From: Microbacteriaceae bacterium PS02344
Lineage (GTDB): Bacteria > Actinomycetota > Actinomycetes > Actinomycetales > Microbacteriaceae
Assembly (NCBI GenBank): GCA_029959905.1
Contig: JASCNZ010000008.1
Coordinates: 1 to 64,000, forward strand
Direction of reading: 5' to 3'
DNA length: 64,000 nucleotides
The notes under the pieces were generated by a model. It saw only the letters and a list, made by a program, of their open reading frames with translations. It did not search any database and was not told the origin of the DNA. The position numbers and the translations under genes are program-made. Shown here in pieces: positions 48,215-56,843 of the stretch; the first letter of the stretch is position 1; each line of letters begins with the position of its first letter.

Positions 48215-48799
48215 ATGCCCGATGCCACCGTCGCCCTCGTCGGTCCTCGCCTCAAAAGCTGGCGCGAGAAGCGCAGCATGACCCTCGCCGACCTCTCCGA
48301 AGCGACCGGCATCTCGTCGAGCACGCTGTCTCGGCTCGAGGCAGGGAAGCGGGCGCCCAACCTGGAGCTGGTCGTGCCGATCGCCCGGGCCCTCCGCCTG
48401 GAACTCGACGACATCGTGCCCCGCAAGGCGCCGGACCCGCGCGTCGTGCGCACCACCCGGCGCACCGATGACGTGCTCTTCGAGACGCTCTCGCCCGAGA
48501 CGAGTCCGGTGCAGACCTTCAAGGTCACGTTCCCCGCGAACCCCGCCGGTGCGACGACAGCACCGCAGCTCAAGGTGCACGACGGCCAGGAGTGGCTCTA
48601 CGTGCTCTCGGGCCGCTTGCGCCTCGTGCTCGGCGAGCAGGATGTCACGCTCGGCCCCGGAGAGGCCGCGGAGTTCGACACCCGCATCCCCCACTGGCTG
48701 GGAGCGGTCGGCACGCGTCCGACCGAGATCCTGTCGATCTTCAGCAAGGAGGGCACGCGCATTCACCTGCGGGCCCGCCCCGCGTCGAAGGGCGACTGA
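48215..48799 (+). CDS. XRE family regulator with cupin sensor domain
   Basis: A 194-residue protein. Residues 8-63 are a Cro/CI helix-turn-helix (LKSWREKRSMTLADLSEATGISSSTLSRLEAGKRAPNLELVVPIARAL), residues 110-190 a cupin (LKVHDGQEWLYVLSGRLRLVLGEQDVTLGPGEAAEFDTRIPHWLGAVG) with the metal-site His and Glu of both cupin motifs. ATG 48215 follows GGGAGGA at 7 bp; codons upstream are open but lack a ribosome site. CCAT-GCCGAA-ATGG at 48179-48192-region is a weak candidate operator between it and the flavoprotein gene. Confidence 0.88.
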   Translation: MPDATVALVGPRLKSWREKRSMTLADLSEATGISSSTLSRLEAGKRAPNLELVVPIARALRLELDDIVPRKAPDPRVVRTTRRTDDVLFETLSPETSPVQTFKVTFPANPAGATTAPQLKVHDGQEWLYVLSGRLRLVLGEQDVTLGPGEAAEFDTRIPHWLGAVGTRPTEILSIFSKEGTRIHLRARPASKGD

Positions 48800-48806
48800 C
48801 CGGGCC

Positions 48807-49136
48807 CTACGCGGCGAGCGCGAGCCACGCCCGCGGTGATCGCCCGAGCCGCTGGGCGAAGGCGCGGGAGAAGGCGGAGGCGCTGGCGTAGCCGAGTTCC
48901 GCGGCGATCGTGCCGACGGCGACGCCCGCGCGCAGCTGCTCCTGCGCGATCGTGAGCCGCCACTCGGTCAGGTAGTCGACGGGCGTCGTGCCGACCACGT
49001 CTCTGAACCGTTGCGCGAAGGCGCTGCGCGACATGGTGGCCGCTGTCGCCATGGTCTGCAACGTCCACGCGCCGCCGGGCTCGTGGTGCACGGCGACGAG
49101 CGCCCGCGCGAGACGCTCGTCGGAGAGGCCGGGCAT
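48807..49136 (-). pseudogene. AraC regulator, C-terminal domain only
   Basis: A 109-residue frame holding only the AraC DNA-binding domain: LARALVAVHHEPGGAWTLQTMATAATMSRSAFAQRFRDVVGTTPVDYLTEWRLTIAQEQLRAGVAVGTIAAELGYASASAFSRAFAQRLGRSPRAW is its extent in outline. Cupin-type AraC proteins of this kind are normally near 300 residues; the sensor domain is missing because the GMC gene ends 5 bp upstream. It may be a remnant left by a deletion, or a short constitutive regulator starting at ATG 49136. Both helix-turn-helix motifs look intact. Confidence 0.6.
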
Positions 49137-49141
49137 CCGGG

Positions 49142-50689
49142 CTACCGCGCGGCGAGCATCCGGTCGGCGGTGCGCAGCGAGAGCGCCATCTGGGTGAGCC
49201 CGGGGTTGGCGGTCAACGCGCTCGGATAGGTCGAGTTGTCGCACACCCAGAGGTTGTCGATGTCGTGCGAGCGGCCGTCGGCATCGACCACGCCCTCGGC
49301 CGGATCGTCACTCATGCGGCAGGTGCCGAGCGTGTGCGCGGTGCGCGCGAGCACCCGCGTGCGCGTGGCTCCCGCCGCCTCGAGGATGCGCGTCATCACG
49401 TCGATGGCGTGCGCGTCGATCGCCTTCTCGTTGTCGCCCGGGGTGAACGAGATCGTCGCCCGCGGCAGGCCCCACTCGTCCGCCTCGTCCGAGAGCTCCA
49501 GGCGATTGGCCTCGGAGGGCAGGCATTCGGCGTTCATGCCGATGCCCGCGCCGTAGCGCCCCGCCTGCAGCTCGTCCATCAGCTCGGCGCCCCAGAGATC
49601 ACCGCCGCGCACGAGCGAGGTCGCGTAGGTGAAGGGCATGACGCCGAGGCTCTGCAACAGATAACCGCCGGCGAAATCGGCGTCGTGCGGGCGCACGAAG
49701 TCCTCGGTGATGAGCGCCGAGGGGTAGCCGCGGTACCCGCGGATCTGCTCGTCGAAGCGACCCCACACCTGCACCGCGCCGTGCGCGAGGAAGTTGCGGC
49801 CCACCTGGCCGCTCGAGTTCGCGAGACCGTTGTGCAGCAGCAGGCGCGGCGTCTCGATGCCGCCGCCGGCGAGCACCAGGGCCGCGCAGCGCTGGCGGCG
49901 ATCCTGCCCGTCCTGTCTGTACACGACGCCGGTCACGCGCCCGGTCGCATCGCGCTCGATCGTGTGCACGACGGCATCCGGCCGGATCTCCGCGCCGTGC
50001 GCGACGGCCGCCGGCAGGTAGGTGATGGCCGTCGTCGCCTTCGCGCCGTGGCGCTCGCCCTGATGGATCGACCCCACGTTGGTCGTCGCGTGCCGCAGGC
50101 CGTGGTGCGGCTGGTCGCGGTCGCGGGTGAGGATCGCCGTGGGTCCGTCGGTGGCGCGGATGCCGAGGGCCGCCGCGCCCCTGGCCATGATGTCGGCCGC
50201 GGCGTTGCGCTGCGGGGGCGGTGTGAGATACGTGCGGGAGGGGTCCCACGGGTACGGGGTCGGGCCGGAGACTCCGATGTACCGCTCGACCTCGGCCACG
50301 TAGCGGGTGAGTTCGTCAGGGTCGACCGGCCAGTCGGCGCCGAGGCCCGTCTCGGTGCGCAGGCGCAGGTCGCGGGCATCCGGTCGAGGGGTGAACGCCC
50401 CCCAGTGCACCGTGCCCCCGCCGACGCCGAATCCGCTGTTGTTGGGCCCGAACGCCGTCGGCGCCTCTCCCCCGCTGAAGCGGCTCGACATCCAGTTGAT
50501 CGCGGTCGCGTCGATCTCGTCGGGCGTGTACTCGGCGGGGTCGTGGTTCGGCCCCGCCTCGATCGCCACCACGCGCAGACCGCGCTCGGCGAGACGGGCG
50601 AGCAGCGGCGCCCCACCGGCTCCGGTCCCCACCACGACGACGTCGACCTCGTCGGTGTGGTCGTAGGTCTTCATGCCGTCGAGGTTCAT
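49142..50689 (-). CDS. GMC family FAD-dependent oxidoreductase
   Basis: A 515-residue flavoprotein. N-terminal VVVVGTGAGGAPLLARLAERGLRVVAIEAGP binds FAD; NNSGFGVGGGTVHWGAFTPR and AALVLAGGGIETPRLLL are GMC signatures, and the C-terminal AHTLGTCRMSDDPAEGVVDADGRSHDIDNLWVCDNSTYPSALTANP holds the catalytic His/Asn region. Together with a Gluconate_2-dh3 protein encoded just upstream (4-bp overlap) it forms a membrane-linked polyol or gluconate-type dehydrogenase pair; no cytochrome subunit is encoded nearby. The electron acceptor is therefore unclear. Confidence 0.88.
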   Translation of the reverse strand: MNLDGMKTYDHTDEVDVVVVGTGAGGAPLLARLAERGLRVVAIEAGPNHDPAEYTPDEIDATAINWMSSRFSGGEAPTAFGPNNSGFGVGGGTVHWGAFTPRPDARDLRLRTETGLGADWPVDPDELTRYVAEVERYIGVSGPTPYPWDPSRTYLTPPPQRNAAADIMARGAAALGIRATDGPTAILTRDRDQPHHGLRHATTNVGSIHQGERHGAKATTAITYLPAAVAHGAEIRPDAVVHTIERDATGRVTGVVYRQDGQDRRQRCAALVLAGGGIETPRLLLHNGLANSSGQVGRNFLAHGAVQVWGRFDEQIRGYRGYPSALITEDFVRPHDADFAGGYLLQSLGVMPFTYATSLVRGGDLWGAELMDELQAGRYGAGIGMNAECLPSEANRLELSDEADEWGLPRATISFTPGDNEKAIDAHAIDVMTRILEAAGATRTRVLARTAHTLGTCRMSDDPAEGVVDADGRSHDIDNLWVCDNSTYPSALTANPGLTQMALSLRTADRMLAAR

Positions 50690-52086
50690 GCGGCCTCTCC
50701 CTCGTCGATCAGGCCATCTTCGGCGACGGGTTTACCCAGCTCCGACGGCTCCCAGGCGTCACGCGCATCCGCCCGAAGGGTCTCGAACCCGGCGAACGCG
50801 ACGTCCTCCGCCCCGGTCGCGAACCCGTCGTATCCGATGCGGGCCAACGATGCCGGGTGGCACAACCACTCCCGCACCACGTCGACACGCAGATCCTCGA
50901 ACCAGCGGCGCAGGTCGTCCGGCGGAATGCGTCCACCGTCGACCCCCTCCCCGGCTGCGACCGCGGCGATGAGGGCATCCTGCTCCTCCTCGCTCACCGG
51001 CCAGCCGCGGGCGAGGTCGTCGAGTCCGACGCGATACGCCTCGTCGTCGGAGAGCGCGCCGGCAGGCCGCCATCCGTCGCCGCCGCCCGCTGCGAGATCG
51101 GCATCGACCCGCGCCGCGACGTCGATGCGGCTGCCCGCGGGCTGGGGCACGAGGCGGTCGGCGATCTCGCGCAGCAGGTCGAGCTGTGCGGGGCTCAGTG
51201 CGCGCGACCGATAGGCGGGATCGTCGGGAAGCGCCCGCCGCGAGAGGGTGCGTCGCACGCGGTCGGTCGTGCGCGGCGACGAGAGCAGCCGCCCCCACTC
51301 GGCGGGCACCAGCGCACTGTGCACGACGATCTCGTCCCACAGCCGCATGATCGCCTGGCCGACCTCGGCCGAGCGCTCGTACGGCAGCAGATGACCGGTG
51401 TGCTCCAGCGCCACGAAGCGCGCCCGGGGGTAGACGCCCGCCAGCAGTGCGGGCTGAGCCGCCGCCCCGAGCTGGTCGTCGTCGTCGCCCGCGAGCACCA
51501 CGCACGGCAGATCGAGCACCCCGGCGGTGTTCGAGATGTCTTCGGTGCTCCCCTGCTCCAGCCACCGGCGCCAGGCGATCGGCGACACGGCCTGCACGGC
51601 GTCGAGCACGGCCCGCTCCGTCGCCGGGGGCAGCGGAGCGCCGAGATTGTCGTTCACGAAGGTGCGGGCATCCGCCTCGGCGATCGGCCCGTCGGACACC
51701 CACGACAGCATCTCGTGGCGCTTCTCGTCGGGCATCGGCTCGGGCGTCGGCGGCGACGGTGCCAGCAGCACCATGCCGAGCAGGCCGAAGACCGGCAGCT
51801 CCCCGTCGCGCACGCGTGCCGCCAGGCGCGCGGCGACCTTGCCCCCCATGCTGTGTGCGCACAGCAGCCACGGGCCGCCGTCGGCGTGCGCTTCGATCAC
51901 GGCCGCCGCGGCATCGACCTGCGCCTCGACCGAACCGTCCGGAGCGTCGGGCGCATCGCCGTGGCCGGGCAGTTCGACCGCGACCACGCGGAAGCGTGCG
52001 TCGAGTCCACCCGCGATGGCGCGCGCGGCGGAACCGTCGAGACCGAGACCGGGAAGAACGAAGACCGTGCAGTCGTGGCCGGTCAC
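50686..52086 (-). CDS. alpha/beta hydrolase fused to gluconate 2-dehydrogenase subunit 3
   Basis: A 466-residue continuous frame. Residues 1-250 are an alpha/beta-hydrolase: FVLPGLGLDGS, nucleophile elbow CAHSMGGK (Ser79), acid cluster AGDDDDQ (about 200) and EHTGHLLP (His232). Residues 298-466 match Gluconate_2-dh3: LSPAQLDLLREIADRLVPQPAG, then DALIAAVAAGEGVDGGRI and a WLCHPASLARIGYDGF end. GTG 52086 overlaps the SDR stop by 4 bp. A lactonase-like hydrolase joined to a dehydrogenase subunit would suit oxidation of a sugar followed by lactone opening (inference). Subunit 3 usually carries a Tat signal; here the hydrolase replaces it. Confidence 0.75.
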   Translation of the reverse strand: MTGHDCTVFVLPGLGLDGSAARAIAGGLDARFRVVAVELPGHGDAPDAPDGSVEAQVDAAAAVIEAHADGGPWLLCAHSMGGKVAARLAARVRDGELPVFGLLGMVLLAPSPPTPEPMPDEKRHEMLSWVSDGPIAEADARTFVNDNLGAPLPPATERAVLDAVQAVSPIAWRRWLEQGSTEDISNTAGVLDLPCVVLAGDDDDQLGAAAQPALLAGVYPRARFVALEHTGHLLPYERSAEVGQAIMRLWDEIVVHSALVPAEWGRLLSSPRTTDRVRRTLSRRALPDDPAYRSRALSPAQLDLLREIADRLVPQPAGSRIDVAARVDADLAAGGGDGWRPAGALSDDEAYRVGLDDLARGWPVSEEEQDALIAAVAAGEGVDGGRIPPDDLRRWFEDLRVDVVREWLCHPASLARIGYDGFATGAEDVAFAGFETLRADARDAWEPSELGKPVAEDGLIDEGEAA

Positions 52087-52982
52087 GGGGTGACCATGCC
52101 GCCGTTGACGTTCAGCGTCTCGCCCGAGACGTACCCCGACTCCGCCGAGGCGAGGAAGACGTAGGCCGGGGCGAGCTCCGCGGGTTGCCCGGCACGCTGG
52201 TAGGTGTTCTCGTCGTCGAACGCCGTCATCTGCTCGTCCGACACCCCGCCCGACACCTGCAGTGCCGTCCAGACCGGCCCCGGCGCGACGACGTTCACGC
52301 GGATTCCACGCGGCGCGAGCTGCAGCGCGAGCCCCTTCGACAGGTTGTTGATCGCGGCCTTCGTCGCCGCGTAGTCGATGCGGTCGGGCGAGGGCTTGTA
52401 TGCCTCGAGCGACGCGGTGTTGATGATGCTCGCCCCCTCGCCGAGGTGCGCGAGCGCCGCCTTGGTGATCCAGAAGTTCGCGAACACGTTCGTGCGGAAC
52501 GTCTGCTCGAACTGCTCGTCGCTGAGGTCTTCGACCCGGTCGATCGCGATCTGCTTCCCCGCGTTGTTCACGAGCACGTCGAGACCGCCGAGGAAGTCCG
52601 CCGCCTCCGACACCAGACGACGGCACTGCTCGGGGTCGGAGATGTCGGCGACGATCGCGCGGCCCCGACGCCCGGCATCCGCGATGAGCGAGAGCACGTG
52701 CGCGGCGTCCTCCTCCTCGCCCGGGAGGTGGGCGATGACGACGTCGGCACCCTCGCGGGCGAACGCGATCGCCGCGGCGGCGCCGATCCCCGAATCCCCG
52801 CCCGTGATGAGCGCGCGACGCCCGTCGAGTCGCCCCGTGCCTCGGTAGGTCGCCTCGCCGAGATCGGGAACCGGCGTCATGCGTGCCTGCACCCCCGGCT
52901 CGGGCTGATGCTGGACCGGCGGCTCGACGCGGTCGTACTGGGTGAGGGGGTTGGTCGGCTCGTACTGATCGCGCTGCGGCAT
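52083..52982 (-). CDS. SDR family oxidoreductase (YhdF/YghA-like)
   Basis: A 299-residue short-chain dehydrogenase. A 45-residue Pro-rich N-terminal arm (YEPTNPLTQYDRVEPPVQHQ) precedes the Rossmann motif TGGDSGIG near residue 60; NNAG, catalytic Ser (INTAS), Y-x-x-x-K (YAATKAA) and the C-terminal SGETLNVNGGM follow. The long arm is typical of general-stress SDRs such as YhdF. ATG 52982 is used; GTG 52991 is possible. First gene of the SDR, hydrolase-fusion and GMC operon. Confidence 0.88.
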   Translation of the reverse strand: MPQRDQYEPTNPLTQYDRVEPPVQHQPEPGVQARMTPVPDLGEATYRGTGRLDGRRALITGGDSGIGAAAAIAFAREGADVVIAHLPGEEEDAAHVLSLIADAGRRGRAIVADISDPEQCRRLVSEAADFLGGLDVLVNNAGKQIAIDRVEDLSDEQFEQTFRTNVFANFWITKAALAHLGEGASIINTASLEAYKPSPDRIDYAATKAAINNLSKGLALQLAPRGIRVNVVAPGPVWTALQVSGGVSDEQMTAFDDENTYQRAGQPAELAPAYVFLASAESGYVSGETLNVNGGMVTP

Positions 52983-53086
52983 GCGTTTCACGCTAAGTCA
53001 GACGAAAACTTCGGACGAGGCCTTGCTTTCCGAGACGCGAAGTGCAAAAGCATGCTCGCGCATAGACCGCGGCGGCAGGTCCTCGA

Positions 53087-53098
53087 TAGCGTCGGAGC
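53087..53098 (+). promoter_or_regulatory. leaderless -10 box
   Basis: TAGCGT (53087-53092), six bases, then ATG 53099. Same geometry as the other leaderless starts in the window; only a GGAG directly touching the start codon could act as a ribosome site. Confidence 0.4.
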
Positions 53099-53395
53099 AT
53101 GACCTCTCGACGTGCGACCCTCGCTGCCTGGACTCTGGCTGCCGTGCTCGTGGGGGCCGGCCTCGTCATGTCGATCATCGGCGTGCTCACGCCGGTGTCA
53201 TTCGGGTGGTTCGCCTACCAGCCGGACTCCGGCGCGACGTTCTCGCCGCAGGGGAACGTCGTCATCCTCACCCGCACGGCCGTCGTCGGATCCGCCGTAC
53301 TCGCCCTGGGTCTCATCACCCTCGCGTTCCTCGCGGGACTGCGTCGAGGGGATCGGCGCTCAGATGCGACGGCAACGGATCCGGTCGGCGACTAG
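53099..53395 (+). CDS. hypothetical two-span membrane protein
   Basis: A 98-residue protein with spans at about residues 8-30 (LAAWTLAAVLVGAGLVMSIIGVL) and 58-80 (AVVGSAVLALGLITLAFLAGL), joined by a 25-residue outer loop containing FGWFAYQPDS. The C-terminal tail is basic then acidic. No family recognised. Monocistronic. Confidence 0.7.
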   Translation: MTSRRATLAAWTLAAVLVGAGLVMSIIGVLTPVSFGWFAYQPDSGATFSPQGNVVILTRTAVVGSAVLALGLITLAFLAGLRRGDRRSDATATDPVGD

Positions 53396-53536
53396 CTGTC
53401 GCCGCGGCGCACCGCGCTCTCTCGTAGCGTCGCGCCCTCATCCGTTGCTCGATCTGATCGGATACCCGTCGGGCGGATGAGGCGGATACACCGGCCGGCG
53501 GATGCCCGCTGATCCGGCGGTGTCGAGGATGGAAGG

Positions 53537-54583
53537 GTGACGAAGGTACGACCCCCGAAATCGAACGACCGGCACCGAGACTCTCGCGAGAGGCGGCGGC
53601 ATCGCCGACGGGTCGCACTCGGGGGCGCTGCTCTCGCGGTGCTCCTCGTCGGCGGAGCCGGCGCGTGGGGGCTGCACGAGTACGGTCCGCGGTTCGGCGT
53701 GTACGTGGTGCCGCCGTCGCCGCAGCGCTACGCCGAGATCGCCGTCGAGTTTCTCGAGACCGGTTACTACGCCGAGGGAGCGGAGTGGACGGCCGCGCGG
53801 TCAGCGCTGCTGGATGCGGCGGCAACGGCATCCGGATACGAGGAGCTGTACCCGCTGATCGAGACCGCGACGCGGGCTGCGGGCGGAAAGCACTCCGCGT
53901 TCCGCACCCCGGACGCGGTCACCTCGAACGACGACCCGTCCGAGGTGACTATGCCGACGGTGTCGGTGTCGGACGGCGTGGGCACGGTGGTCCTGCCCGA
54001 ACTGCTCGACCCGTCGGACCGTGTGCAGCAGGAGTACGCCGATGCGCCGGCATCCGGAATCACCGCGCACGCCGACGAAGTGTGCGGGTGGATCGTCGAC
54101 GTGCGCGGCAACGGGGGCGGCAACATGTACCCGATGCTGTCGGGCGTCGCCGCGTTCCTGCCGAACGGCACCGCGCTGTCGTTCCGCGGGCGAGGCGGCG
54201 ACGACCAGACGCGCGTGACGGTGCAGGACGACGGAGCCGGCCTGAACGGGCGGACCGTCGTGACCGTTGATGCCGAGAAGACGGATGCCGGGACGCCGGT
54301 GGCGCTCCTGCAGGACGCCGGGACCGGGTCGAGTGCCGAAGCGGTCGTGGCGGCGTTCCGCGGCGTCGATGGGGTGCGCAGTTTCGGCGGGGCGACCGCC
54401 GGCTACACGTCGGCGAATCTGCCGCGCGCTCTGTACGACGGCGCCAGTATCGTGCTGACGCAGAGCGTCTACGTCGACCGAGACGGAACGACGTACCCCG
54501 AGGTCGGCATCGAACCCGACGAGGCGACGGACGACGCCGAGGCGGCGGCGCTCGCTTGGATGCAGTCGCAGGGCTGCCGTTGA
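53537..54583 (+). CDS. S41 family peptidase, membrane-anchored
   Basis: A 348-residue C-terminal-processing-type protease. Very basic N-terminus (RERRRHRRR), one signal-anchor span (about 27-47), an N-terminal helical region, then the S41 core: CGWIVDVRGNGGGNMYPM near 183-200, nucleophile region GTGSSAEA (Ser265/266) and FGGATAGYTSAN. No PDZ domain is apparent, unlike most CtpA proteins. GTG 53537 is used; a GGAAGG directly abuts it. Probably acts outside the membrane on an unknown substrate. Confidence 0.82.
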   Translation: MTKVRPPKSNDRHRDSRERRRHRRRVALGGAALAVLLVGGAGAWGLHEYGPRFGVYVVPPSPQRYAEIAVEFLETGYYAEGAEWTAARSALLDAAATASGYEELYPLIETATRAAGGKHSAFRTPDAVTSNDDPSEVTMPTVSVSDGVGTVVLPELLDPSDRVQQEYADAPASGITAHADEVCGWIVDVRGNGGGNMYPMLSGVAAFLPNGTALSFRGRGGDDQTRVTVQDDGAGLNGRTVVTVDAEKTDAGTPVALLQDAGTGSSAEAVVAAFRGVDGVRSFGGATAGYTSANLPRALYDGASIVLTQSVYVDRDGTTYPEVGIEPDEATDDAEAAALAWMQSQGCR

Positions 54584-54641
54584 GCCTCGAGCTCGCGCGG
54601 AGCCGGGGCGGCTACGGTCGCGGATTCCCCGGGAAGACGGA

Positions 54642-54670
54642 ACGCCCGGGAGGTGGCTCCTCCCGGGCGT
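54642..54670. terminator. bidirectional hairpin terminator
   Basis: Perfect 12-bp arms ACGCCCGGGAGG and complement with loop TGGCT, between the convergent S41 and alcohol dehydrogenase genes. Confidence 0.72.
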
Positions 54671-54697
54671 GCGCGTGTGGCAGTAGTGCCGAGGTGG

Positions 54698-55744
54698 TCA
54701 GGGAACGATGACGGCGCGACCGCGGATGCTGTTCGACGCGAGATCCTCATAGGCCTGCGGACCGTCGTCGAGCGAGTACGTCTCGGTCTGCACGTGGATC
54801 TTGCCGGCGCGGGCGAGGTCGAGCACCTCGATCAGCTCGGCGCGCGATCCCCAATACGGGATGCGCACGGCGGCGTCGTAGGCGATCGAGCCGAAGCCGA
54901 GCGTCATGCTGCCGCCGCCGATGCCGACGATCGTGATGTCGGCTTCGAGCGCGGCGACGCTCTGCGCGAGGGCGATGGTCGGGTTCGCACCGACGAAGTC
55001 GAACACCGCGTTCGCGCCGAGTCCGCCCGTGATCTCGCGGATCTTGTCGGCGGCACCGGCGTCGCTGATGAGGGCGTGATCGGCACCCACCTCGGTGGCG
55101 AGCTTCAGCTTCTCGTCGTTCACGTCGAGGGCGATGACCGTGGCACCCGAGATCGCCTTGAGGATCTGGATGCCGACGTGCCCGAGTCCGCCGGTGCCGA
55201 TGACGACGGCGAACGTGCCGGCGCCGAGCTTCGGGAGCGAGTTCTTGATCGCGTGGTACGGGGTGAGACCGGCATCCGTGAGCGACACGTTCTGCACCGG
55301 GTCGAGGTCGCCGAGCGGCACGAGGTGGCGGGCGTCGTCGACGATCATGTACTCGGCCATCGACCCCTGGCTGCCCAGCCCGGGAGGGCGGATGCCTTCG
55401 GCCGCAGCGTTCGTGCAGTAGTTCTCCTTGCCCATCGAGCAGTTGTGGCAGCGGCCACATCCCCACGGACCGTAGACGGCGACGGCATCCCCCACCTTCA
55501 GCGACGCGTCGACGCCCTCGCCGATCTCGTGCACGATGCCCGCGCCCTCATGACCGAGGGTCAGCGGCAGCGGGTACCCCTGCTCGAGGTAGTCCTTCTC
55601 GGGCAGCCCCATGACGTAGTCGTCGGAGTGGCAGACACCGCCCGCCGTGATCTTGAGCAGCACCTGTCCGGGGCCGGGCTGCGGAATCGGGATGTCGACG
55701 ACCACCGGGGGCTTGCCGATCTCGACGTAACGGAGAGCTTTCAT
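54698..55744 (-). CDS. adhA: zinc-dependent NAD(P) alcohol dehydrogenase
   Basis: A 348-residue medium-chain dehydrogenase. Catalytic zinc ligands C38, H65 and E66 (GHEGAGI), structural zinc cysteines C96, C99, C102 and C110, and the coenzyme loop GTGGLGHVG near 178. LDVNDEK after strand 2 has Asp, favouring NAD. It is a typical AdhA/AdhP-like alcohol dehydrogenase oxidising primary alcohols. Transcribed alone. Confidence 0.9.
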   Translation of the reverse strand: MKALRYVEIGKPPVVVDIPIPQPGPGQVLLKITAGGVCHSDDYVMGLPEKDYLEQGYPLPLTLGHEGAGIVHEIGEGVDASLKVGDAVAVYGPWGCGRCHNCSMGKENYCTNAAAEGIRPPGLGSQGSMAEYMIVDDARHLVPLGDLDPVQNVSLTDAGLTPYHAIKNSLPKLGAGTFAVVIGTGGLGHVGIQILKAISGATVIALDVNDEKLKLATEVGADHALISDAGAADKIREITGGLGANAVFDFVGANPTIALAQSVAALEADITIVGIGGGSMTLGFGSIAYDAAVRIPYWGSRAELIEVLDLARAGKIHVQTETYSLDDGPQAYEDLASNSIRGRAVIVP

Positions 55745-55897
55745 GTGCTTCTTCTTCCTGGCGCCGAGAGGTCTGCCGCGCGGTGCGGAGGCGGGGGCTC
55801 TCGAAACCGTCCCTTCTAGTATCCGCCTGGCAACGGAAGGAGCGAATCGGGCGGGGGGCCTTGACGAGCGGCGGTCGACACGCCCTGTCCGTCGTGA

Positions 55898-56656
55898 TTA
55901 CCGCGGGTGTCTGAGGTACAGCGCGGCGGCGTTGTCCCACAGCACGCCCGGCAGCATCTCGGGGTCGACGACGCGTGCGATGAGCTCGAGGTCCTCGGGG
56001 GAGAACGGTCTGCGGGCCCTGGTCGACGGCAGGTCGGTACCGAACATCAAGGCGGAGGGGTCGGCGTCCAGGATCGCAACGATCGCTTCGGCGGGATCGA
56101 GATCGACGCGGCCGAGCCCCGTGGCTTTCACCTTCGCGCCCCGTTCCACCAGCCGTAACAGGTGCGGCAGCCCGTCGGCGTGCAGGCCGAGATGATCGAT
56201 GCTGACCGCCGGCAACGTCTGAAGTTGCTCGGCGATCTCGTCCAGTGAGCGAGCATCGATGTAGAGCTCGGTATGCCAGCCGGCGACGTCGTAGACGCGG
56301 CGTGCGTGCCTGTCCAGACTCGCGAGAGACGCCGAGCCCCCACGCCGCACGTTGAAACGCACGGCGCGCACGCCCGCGGCATTCAGGTTCTCGATCGTGG
56401 CATCGCTCACGGTCTCCGGCAGCTGCGTGACTCCGACGTAGGTCGGCCCCAGCGCGTCGAGCGCGTGCACGAGATAGTCCTGATCGAAGGCTTGGAACGA
56501 TCCCGACACGACCGCTCCGCCGGCGATGCCGAGTCCCTCGATGCGGGAGGTGTATTCGCTGGTCGTGAAGGCCGCAGGCAGGTAGCCATCGTTCTCGACC
56601 AGGGGGAAGGCGGGATCGATGATGTGCAGGTGGGCGTCGAAAATCCTCTGTGGCAT
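55898..56656 (-). CDS. amidohydrolase-related TIM-barrel hydrolase
   Basis: A 252-residue member of the Amidohydro_2 family (lactonase/decarboxylase-like): metal-binding DAHLHIID at the start, then FNVRRGGS, SIDHLGLHADGL and MFGTDLPST carrying the later barrel-end His and Asp. Relatives hydrolyse lactones or decarboxylate aromatic acids. No cofactor or substrate clue in the neighbourhood; it follows adhA on the same strand but 150 bp separate them. Confidence 0.8.
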   Translation of the reverse strand: MPQRIFDAHLHIIDPAFPLVENDGYLPAAFTTSEYTSRIEGLGIAGGAVVSGSFQAFDQDYLVHALDALGPTYVGVTQLPETVSDATIENLNAAGVRAVRFNVRRGGSASLASLDRHARRVYDVAGWHTELYIDARSLDEIAEQLQTLPAVSIDHLGLHADGLPHLLRLVERGAKVKATGLGRVDLDPAEAIVAILDADPSALMFGTDLPSTRARRPFSPEDLELIARVVDPEMLPGVLWDNAAALYLRHPR

Positions 56657-56831
56657 GAGCGTCGGATTCCGTTCTCGTGACGACCAGACGAGACTACGCA
56701 GCCGGCGTCCATCCGGCCAGCCGACACCACCCGTGCTCGTGACCGTCGCTCCGACTCTGCTGACCCGCCTGAACGGAGTCTGCGGGAGGCGGCCCGGGTG
56801 AGTCTCTCCCCTCCGCCGAAGTCCGCGAGGA

Positions 56832-56843
56832 TAGGTTCGTCAG
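56832..56843 (+). promoter_or_regulatory. leaderless -10 box for the DUF805 gene
   Basis: TAGGTT (56832-56837), six bases, then ATG 56844; no Shine-Dalgarno. Confidence 0.45.
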
